A DNA stretch of 64,000 bases, taken from contig OX328106.1 of the NCBI GenBank assembly GCA_946811185.2, forward strand, positions 26,844,426 to 26,908,425, written 5' to 3'. This document shows positions 56,780 through 64,000 of the stretch, one piece after another. Origin of the DNA: Hippopus hippopus (taxonomy: Eukaryota; Mollusca; Bivalvia; Cardiida; Cardiidae). Every line of letters begins with the position of its first letter. The stretch's first letter is position 1. The notes beneath the pieces are model-generated. The model did no database searches, was not told the DNA's origin, and saw only the letters and a program-made list of their open reading frames with translations. A program made the position numbers and the translations under genes.

Positions 56780-57017
56780 AGTTTATTAAAAGTATTCTCA
56801 AACAATTTTTAAACGTTATATAAGAGTGATGTGAATGCGTTGAATGTATGTTTGGCGCTTGCGAATTTAAACTTTTTCTGACAGAACAGTACGCATTTGC
56901 GCAGGCCTATCCATGCGCCTTACAGACTACTGACAAGCACTTGGTCCATATTCTCTCACTATTCTTAATTCTCGAAGATTTTCTTACATAATAAGTGGCG
57001 AAATTCTGAGGCAAAAC

Positions 57018-57218
57018 CCCGGGAACTCCCCACCATGGATTTTCCTTTTTTTTTTTTTTTTGGGGGGGGGGGGGAACTACGCAAGTAATGTACGGAATGA
57101 ATGTTAAAATGGTGAATACCCAGGACTTGCGTATTCACCATTTCAACATTTATTCAGTACATTTCTTGCGTTATCCCCAAAAAACTGCCAAGCAAAATCA
57201 ATGGTGGGGAGTTCCAGG
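57018..57218. repeat. Palindromic element of about 200 bp
   Basis: Arms GGGAACTCCCCACCATGGAT and TGGTGGGGAGTTCCAGG, with inner GGTGAATACCCAGGACTTGC, then GTATTCACC. Poly-T and poly-G lie in the left arm. Confidence 0.7.
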
Positions 57219-57404
57219 AATTACGCCGGATTTCTGACTGGCTAAACCGTTAAAAATTGCTTTACGTTCTAAATCTGGGTTTAGCCAAAGAATGCAATTT
57301 AAAACTGGTGGTTTATACGGCACCTGTTGAAAAGGCTTAGGCACGCTTCCTTTCATCACATTACGGCAAAAACAGTGTCCTTCGAAATACCATTGCCAAG
57401 CCTG

Positions 57405-57705
57405 ATAGGTCAGTCACTAACACACAGGGCTGACATTAGGGGAGGGGTCGCCTTTTCGATTCCTTAACTGGCTCGGATTTCTTTTTAAGGATTGATCATA
57501 GTCATTGCGACGTGATTCATTCCTCTCTAACTGTCGATCATTGTTTAGACGATGATTTTGTGGCTTGTGAAGAACACTGTACGAAGCACTGGTAAGAGAA
57601 ACTACAGGAAAGCATTTGTAGGTGCATTGGCAGCAGCGATATAACTGAAATATTGTTGGAAACGGCGTTAAACACTATACAAATAAACAATAGCAACTGC
57701 CGAAA
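57405..57705 (+). repeat. SINE, plus strand, diverged head
   Basis: GATAGGTCAGTCACTAACAC (A-box region). The body ends GGAAACGGCGTTAAACACTA. Confidence 0.65.
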
Positions 57706-57716
57706 ATAGGGGCTTT

Positions 57717-57808
57717 TGCTGACGAGAAAATTCAAGAGTAGACAGTACTAATGACATATTGTATGGATTATTTTAAAGGTTACAAAACATAGTGGGAAAA
57801 GGAGACTC
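57717..57808 (-). repeat. Family A fragment
   Basis: CTGACGAGAAAATTCAAGAG to ACATAGTGGGAAAAGGAG, followed by a CT microsatellite. Confidence 0.5.
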
Positions 57809-58203
57809 TGACTCTCTCTCTCTCTCTCTCTGATCTTGCGATTTCATATCCTGAAAATTTTATTTTAATATTCAGATCGGAATTCCTAGCTGATTAAAGT
57901 TCATCATTTCACTTATCTAGCGATCTAACAAATAAACGCCACGTTTATTACAAACAGCACTTTGTAAAATCCATGAATCCTTCAACTCAATAAGGCTTAG
58001 GTTGTCCTATCTCTCCATTTTACGAGTCATGAAAACTTTCTGACGACTGGAGAATGTGTCAAATTGTACCATGATTTGCTGTTCGTCGCAATTTTTTGTA
58101 ACTAGTTTTTTTTTTTTTCGAATGTGTTACAGATATGCTCAAAGATGCTGAGCAAGTTATCTAAAGTATAGTTTAAAGACGACGGTGTGTCATGTGTAGA
58201 GGG

Positions 58204-58416
58204 TTAACCCTAAACCTGCTAAATAAATTAAGTGAAACTTTCCAGTCGATAGTGATAATTCAAATATTGCTACTTCGAAGCTATTTGTTGGGCGGAAAAT
58301 ATCACCTTATCGGACAGTGTAGATCAAAGATCAGACTGCACGTTCTGTGCAGTCTGATCTTGGTCTACACTGTCCGAAAAAGATCCTTGAGTCGCGCCTA
58401 GCAACCTAAAGGTTAA
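58204..58416 (-). repeat. Family D, full inverted copy
   Basis: TTAACCCTAAACCTGCTAAA to GCAACCTAAAGGTTAA. Hairpin at 58312-58378. Confidence 0.8.
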
Positions 58417-58449
58417 ACAATTTGGTGTTAGGTAGGGCAGGTATAAAAC

Positions 58450-58664
58450 AACACTTAACTGTTTATCAAACTTTTTTTACTTGTTCATGCTGATAGCAAT
58501 TGCAGACGACAAAATAAATGTAGCTAAATAGATGGAATTCGTCTTCACAAGAAAAATGATAAATCGTTGTGGAAAAATGAGAAAATGCTGATCTCAACAC
58601 AATATTGTCAAATGCCCCTTCTCAAAAGGCCGTGAAAACACCGGCACGTGTGGTAAGGGTGTCA
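58450..58664 (-). repeat. Family A, degenerate
   Basis: GCAGACGACAAAATAAATG flank and a GAGAAAATGCTGATCTCAAC core remnant. Confidence 0.55.
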
Positions 58665-58877
58665 TTAAAACTTACGAACAGAATTTTACATTCAAAACAT
58701 TCAAAGACAATGTATGCATAGATTCATGATCAGACTACGTTCTGTATCTGTACCTGGATACATATTTACCCATTTTTTATTGTACCGGACTTCAGTGTAT
58801 ATACAGTGTGACACAATTTATCGTGATTAAAGTATATACATCGAGGTTTACGATAGAAAATGAAACAGACTACATAA

Positions 58878-59150
58878 TGAGCCATGCCATTTGAAAAAGG
58901 GGCTTAATGCATCTGCTAAAAATGATCGACCCATGTCAGCCTGCGCAGGCTGAGACGGGTACGCGCAGGCTGAGACGGATCGAATCGTTTTGCTACTGGT
59001 CAGTTTGCTGCATGTCAAAGGGTCAGTGTTTCTAACGTTTCAGTCGTTTGCAATACGAAATCGATTTTATGGATCTATATATAATACATATATGCTGACT
59101 AGCTTGGTATCATGCATCACGGAGATGCATTAAGCCCCCTTTTGTTAGAG
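58878..59150 (-). repeat. Family C copy
   Basis: GAGCCATGCCATTTGAAAAAG. The hairpin arm is partly duplicated (GCGCAGGCTGAGACGG twice). It ends TTAAGCCCCCTTTTG. Confidence 0.7.
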
Positions 59151-59196
59151 CTCAGATAATGATAGTTCAATACCGGTATCATAAAGTAGATCTTAC

Positions 59197-59844
59197 CGTA
59201 TAGTAGATCACTGCGTAACAGTACGTCATAATTAAAAGCGGTACCACGAAATTGGCAAACAGTATTACAAGCAGGTAGGTTTTGTTTCCGGTACTTCTAT
59301 CATTCCAGGCCAAGCCGCACGACGTCCGGTGCTCCTCCAAACCGTACGAACCAAGTCCGAATAAGGGCGCCATTGTCATTCCCAAAGAGAGGCAGTAGCA
59401 CATAGCCACCACGCAAATCGTCACTTTTACCGTTATCTTTTTGCTGAATGTTGCGGTGTGTGTTATGATCAGATAGCGCGTCATCGAAATAGCCATGAGT
59501 AGGTACATGGACGAGAGGGCAAAGAAATACACAACAAATGCGTTGTAGATGCACGCTGTCATGTTCAAATGGATGGACCATCCTCCCGACACCTCTGCGA
59601 TGATTGCCAAAGGAAATCCGAACACAGCTAAACCAAGATTGTTCACAAGTAGCGCAGCCACGAGAACATTGTTGGAGGCCGAGAGTACCCGAGTGCGCAG
59701 AAAAATATAGAGTGCTAGTCCATTAACAAGTATTCCAGACAGTAGTAAGAACAGTAACCAAAAAGCTGTACAAAACTCCAGCCATCGGTAAGAATGGCGA
59801 TAAAGATTGCCTTCACCGTTCGAATCTAAAGAAGATAAATTCAT
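59197..59844 (-). CDS. Opsin-like GPCR paralog, first coding exon (TM1-TM5)
   Basis: 216 codons ending TATACG before donor GTAAGA (59196-59191), phase 0, exactly as in 34,992-35,639. The frame stays open 32 codons further upstream to an ATG at 59940. The ATG at 59844 is preferred because it aligns with the start of the paralog and puts a glycosylation site (NLS) at residue 2 in both. Cys98, Glu170 and Cys176 are conserved, as is the loop-2 block GLGSYGLEEHRTSCGLAWND. The NDRS that follows also occurs in vertebrate peropsin, as I recall it. The DRY position is TRY. TM6-TM7 and the retinal lysine must lie on later exons, which I could not find. The gene runs leftward, so the retroelement at 38.6-49.1 kb could lie in its intron or in the intergenic space before the other copy. 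Confidence 0.82.
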
Positions 59845-59944
59845 GCTCCCTTTCTGTGTTATGACAGGAATCACGTGTCGGACGATTATGTTGGAAGTAA
59901 AAAAGCTCTGGCCGGTTTTGTTTGCATTACAGGATAGCACGAAA

Positions 59945-60630
59945 AATACATGGTAACAAATGTATCCGTGAATTACGTAATGTGATTTATGCGCATAAAA
60001 TCAACTGATATTATCTTTCCCCCTCTTGATATAAACAGCTGGACTGGACCAGTATAGTTCGACGGCGATATCATATCAACACTTTATATCCAAATATCCA
60101 AAGCAAAACAGAACAGTTTTTATATAATTTTGAATAATTGTTTAAACTCATTTTTCTATTTTAAAAATTAGCGGGAAATTCCATTGTTTGGTTGTGGGTT
60201 GTATGAGTTATTCATTAATTATCATAAAATATTTCATTTATTAGACCTTGAGCCACCAATAGACCTCCTCCCTCCCTGCCCCGCTCCCCCCCCCGAGGAA
60301 TTTTCGGCACTGTCACTTTCTTACGCCCAAATGTCTCCTGAGCAGTCTGTCAAAGTCTACCACCTGGCGAGCGGGGCGTTTGCAAGCTGGGGGGAGGGGG
60401 GGTGTCATCAGGTGCACTTTTAAAAACAGGATATTAATGAATCGCTATACAGCTTATATTTTCATTTCATTTTCTAAATTTAATGTCACAAAGCTTTTCA
60501 GATTGGGTAGTACCCTCATATCTATTGACACAACAAATGCCTCACAGAAACACTTTTGTTGTAATAAAAGTACCGAAATAACTGTCGTTGGTTATATTTG
60601 TGAGCCTGAGATGGCTGGTACTAAAAACCG
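59945..60630. other. Stretch upstream of the opsin-like exon
   Basis: No promoter motif stands out. C-rich and G-rich runs at 60285 and 60390. Confidence 0.4.
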
Positions 60631-60636
60631 GACTGG

Positions 60637-60750
60637 TAATGGTTTAGCCAATCAGAAGTTGTATTACTTTTAAATTTAGAAAACCTTAGATATAAAGACT
60701 AAGAAGTTCTTAGAATGGTTTCTTAGAATGGTTCGTGAATACGGACCCAG
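60637..60750. repeat. Family G, right half
   Basis: GGTTTAGCCAATCAGAAGTTG to GTTCGTGAATACGGACCC. CTTAGAATGGTT is duplicated. Confidence 0.7.
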
Positions 60751-60893
60751 GGCTGGGCCTATATGCCGCAATGAATAACTTTTCTTTACAATGATAATTA
60801 TTCAATTAGTGACCTACTCTACAATTCAAAATGCGTTATTAAATCAGTAGCCATTGCTTGATATCGTTGTACGTCGTTCTCTACTATCCCTAC

Positions 60894-61200
60894 CTAGCCC
60901 GGTAGCTCAGTCGGTAACGAACAAAGGCTTGTAGCCCATGAGTCGCCAGTTCGACTACCAAGCTCGACCACATTCTTTCGACGGCTGATGATAGTCAGTG
61001 CTTTAAGATTCATTTCTTTCTCACCGCTGCAAGTTATTTTGACGACGTCTTATTTAGTGGGAAAGCAGATAGTGGCTTTGATTGAATGTTGTGCGAAAAG
61101 CTGGAAAAAAAACTCCAGGAAAGCATGGATAGGTGTACTTTCCGCCGCGATATGCCTAAAACAAGACTGAGAACGCATTTAACACCAAACAAACACATTT
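60894..61200 (+). repeat. Complete tRNA-derived SINE, plus strand
   Basis: Head GCCCGGTAGCTCAGTCGGTA (A box) and CCAGTTCGACTACC (B box), about 45 bases apart. The body ends GAACGCATTTAACACCAAAC. Confidence 0.75.
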
Positions 61201-61489
61201 TAACAAACTCTTCTCTCTTTAGGAAAGACATTATGTCTTTTTGGTACTTCAAGCCCGCTTTCAACTGTTACAGTATTTCAGCTCGGTCATGCATTTCCTG
61301 GGTTCATACTCAAGGACACCTCTACGTGATCAGCGGGGATCGACGGAGGTTTTCGATTACACATCCAACACCAAGACGTAAATTGGGGTAAGGGTTTATG
61401 GTACTTTAGTCCGTGTAGCCTTGGTTCCAGTCTGACTGTTAAATTATTCAGACGTTACTTAAAAGCCCAGTAAAGGTCAAAATATCAAA

Positions 61490-61808
61490 CCAGGTGTCAT
61501 AATACATTTAAATTTAAATCATACCATTTAAAAGTATGAAAAATATTGTGGAGATGACAGTCTGTTATCGTGTGGTCGGGCCATATGTTGTCGCTGGCAG
61601 AAAAAAGAATTTTAAAATCAGGCAAAAAGTAAACAAAAAGCACAGCAACCTGGCAGGTTTTAATCTAGTTTTGAAATTAATTTCCCTGTCAGCAACTTAC
61701 ACTTGGACCAACCGTACAAAGACAGATTGCTCTCTTCACAATAATTTCCATACTTTTAAATAGTATGATATAAATTCAAATGCATTTAAACACCCGCTTT
61801 GTTTACTA
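61490..61808. repeat. Family J repeat
   Basis: Matches 16545-16836 along its length, including TTTTAAAATCAGGCAAAAAG and the CCGCTTTGTTTACT edge. Confidence 0.65.
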
Positions 61809-61831
61809 TTGGACTTTATTGTCACTTTAAT

Positions 61832-62125
61832 GAACCCTTATCCTGCTAAATAAGTGAAATGAAACTTTAAAGCCGATAGTAGAAACCCAAATTTTGCTAT
61901 TTCAAAGGTACTCTTTTGGGAAAAAATACTGTATAAGTGAAAATTTTTGCGAACTTTTCTGTTCGTGTATTTTACAACAAGTAAAATAACGAGTGTCTTG
62001 AATTCGCAAACATTTCCGTACGCAAAATGACTGTATTCGGTAATTTCGCCAATTTTCTGTGCAGTCTGATCTTGATCTACACTGTCCGCTAAAGGTCAGT
62101 GAGTCGCGATTAGCAGCCTAAGGAA
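61832..62125 (-). repeat. Family D copy with foreign middle
   Basis: The left part AACCCTTATCCTGCTAAATA and the right part GTGCAGTCTGATCTTGATC to TTAGCAGCCTAAGG are normal. About 125 bp between (61930-62055), framed by TTGCGAACTT and GAATTCGCAA, replace one hairpin arm. Confidence 0.6.
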
Positions 62126-62173
62126 CAGGGTAAGAGTTTATGGACACAGAACAATTTAAAGTAGACCATGATA

Positions 62174-63330
62174 CGAGGGCTGATTGGTAAGTTCTCCGCC
62201 TCATATATAGAGGTTTGACTTTTGGCGGACATATTGCATTATTTTTCAAAAGAATCCCCTTCAGTGTCTACACACTTTTGCCAGCGATCTTATAGGGCTT
62301 CAATGCCACTTTAAGGATAGGGCACCCTAATGCGGATTCCTGTAACATAGCCTTTCATCGCCGAAAACGTACGGATTCAGCTAAGACTCGGGTAATCCGT
62401 AATCGATCGGCCGATAGATGCTGGTTCCCCGCATCCATTACGGATTACCCGAGTCTTAGCCGAATCCATACGATGAAAGGCGATGTTACACGAATCCCAT
62501 TAGGGTGCTCTGTCCTTAAAGAAGTCCTTTTTTGACTGTTCAGAAAGTCGTCCGCTGCATGTATAACGTCATCATCCGACCGAACGCGGGTACCGGAAAT
62601 GGCTATTTTTTATAATTTTGTAAATACATATAAGTCTGACGGATTGAGATCGGGCGAATAAGGCGGATGCTAAGTCAGTTCAAAGCCACAATCTTTAATG
62701 AAATCCATGGCAATGACAGACTCGTGAACAGGGGCATTGTCCTTGTGCAACAACACGCCTTTACTGAGTTTTCCACAGCCCTTGAGTTTAATATTTTCTC
62801 TTAACTGTCTAAGAAGTATTGCATAGTATGTGTCGTTAGTTGGTCCTTTGACAGATAATACACCATCACAATACCATCAGGATCCCAGAAAACCCGGACC
62901 ATAACCTGTCTAGCTGATGGTACAGTTTTGACTACTTTGGGGAAGTGGTGAACAAGGGTGTTTCCACTGTTTAGACTGTTGTTTGGCCTCTCAAAGGTAG
63001 TAGAATCTGCCTCTAAAAGGTTCAGATTAGTATGCGACAAAGTCCGCCTTGTGTGCTTCTGATCAATGGTCAGAAGTCCAACGGGTTAAGAGATTTCTCA
63101 TTGCAAGATCTTTCGTAAAAATGCAATGTACTCCTTCCTGTGAAATCCCAGCTGTACTGGCCATACATCTCTCCGTAACTCGCTTGTCAGACTTAACAAT
63201 ATCATGGACTTTATTGACCATTTCTGGGTTTGCAACAGTATGGACATTCTTAGGCTCTAGACCTCGTGCAAATATTAAACACCAAATCGAATTTCCAAAT
63301 GGTAAAGGAAAAGGATTTCGAACACTTCAT
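62174..63330 (-). pseudogene. mariner (DD34D) transposase, inactivated
   Basis: The element end CGAGGGCTGATTGGTAAGTT lies at 62174 after a TA. Minus-strand translation shows VFWDPDG near 62880, HKDNAPVH with its catalytic Asp at 62739-62741, and YSPDLNPSD with the third Asp at 62634-62636; the last two are 34 residues apart in one frame, as in mariner. A TAG stop precedes HPPYSPD. Upstream, the 62801-63040 and about 63060-63260 segments (VNKVHDIVKSDKRVTER type) are in different frames, so frameshifts are present. The C-terminal part is split by a MITE at 62314-62515. The right terminal repeat was not found. Confidence 0.88.
62314..62515. mobile_element. TTA-flanked MITE nested in mariner
   Basis: 202 bp, with TTA at 62311-62313 and 62516-62518. 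Tips AGGATAGGGCACCCTAATG and the complement of GGACAGAGCACCCTAATG. The inner arms TACGGATTACCCGAGTCTTA are also inverted. Probably Harbinger-like by its TTA duplication; its sequence differs from family E. Confidence 0.8.
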
Positions 63331-63334
63331 TCGG

Positions 63335-64000
63335 CATATCATTTGTGGGATTTTTTCCCTTCATTTGCGGAAGGAACAAATTTTTATTGGCGGAAATAAT
63401 ACGTCGTTTGCAGAGTTTGTGGAAACGTGATGACCTCTTTCCGTCAGCCAGTCATCGTTTTCGGGTTGCAGAAGTTTGAATCGACTGCAATTTCACATAA
63501 GTCTTTGCCTATACTTTTTTCAAAGTATCCAGGAAAATGAAAATAATAGGATGTGATATAAAACTGTTGATTGAAGCTTGCATGAAATGACTCTGTATAT
63601 CACTGTTTTTCCGTTTCGCGTCTTCTCATAAATGTCTTCAACGTCACAAGGTTGAACAAATTGAAGTCCAAAACAACGCTTCAACCATTTGCCTTCGTTG
63701 CTGTTATTGTGCTTGTATTCGCTAGATGGTCCTAGGCCTTGAATTTTTCACCACCGAGCTAGACCAAAATTTGATTTCGAGACCACTATAGTGAAGGTAT
63801 CCAAAATGACATTAAGCACTGTCTCTTCAAAGTCAACATGTACAATAACTGGTTCGAGGACTAGCTGATTTGCAATATTGCGCTTTTGAAATACTAAACC
63901 CTTAAATTTATGTACGCTAATGAAAGGGTAGTTTTTTCCGCCTTTGATATGCAATTATTTTTTTGTTGTTGTTGTTGTTTCGCAAATGTAATTTGCCCCT
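63335..64000. other. Stretch without recognised feature
   Basis: A GTT microsatellite at 63963-63979. No gene seen. Confidence 0.4.

Overview
This is AT-rich animal nuclear DNA packed with repeats. It carries two opsin-like receptor exons with consensus splice donors, tRNA-derived SINEs, mariner and pogo-type transposase relics, dozens of short hairpin (MITE-like) elements, and one intact Ty3/Gypsy LTR retrotransposon. The repeat style (hairpins with AGCCTGCGCAG cores, TTAA-ended hairpins, SINEs with GATT-type tails) suggests a bivalve mollusc, possibly a heterodont. That assignment is inference; the sequence alone does not prove it.

Layout. 1-34 kb is intergenic or intronic DNA dominated by repeats. 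They fall into recurring families, labelled here A (TTAACCC...GGGTTAA hairpin, about 230 bp), B (double hairpin, about 240-270 bp), C (GAGCCATGCTCTGG-ended, about 265 bp), D (TTAACCC ends with a GCAGTCTGATCTTG hairpin, about 215 bp), E (TTA-flanked), G (GGTCCGTATTCACC palindrome) and J, plus SINEs. A dead pogo/Tigger-type transposase lies near 3 kb. A tandem composite repeat lies at 9.0-10.6 kb, and an inverted-repeat element made of GTAG-AGAAGCG units lies at 17.6-18.5 kb. An opsin-like first exon sits on the minus strand at 34,992-35,639. A second exon of identical length (216 codons) and identical splice phase is at 59,197-59,844, also minus. Their TM6/TM7 exons were not found.

38,634-49,114 is a complete, apparently young Ty3/Gypsy element on the plus strand. 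It has two 1,129-bp LTRs with four differences seen by eye, a CACT target duplication, a tRNA-Leu primer site, gag, pol in the -1 frame with a textbook TTTAAAC slippery site and nested stem-loop, and a third long ORF. ORF3 has two C2H2-like zinc fingers, a disordered middle and a basic tail, and no envelope features. Four bp before the element lies an inverted-repeat element whose core is thirteen 12-bp self-complementary motifs, mostly spaced exactly 22 bp apart.

49-64 kb is again repeat-rich. It holds a 169-bp near-perfect palindrome, a 1-kb long-inverted-repeat element, more copies of families A-D, G and J, the second opsin-like exon, and a mariner (DD34D) pseudogene split by a TTA-flanked MITE.

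The retroelement's gag, pol and ORF3 form one transcription unit. The opsin-like exons are the only candidate host genes. All other open frames I examined look like chance or repeat-derived frames.
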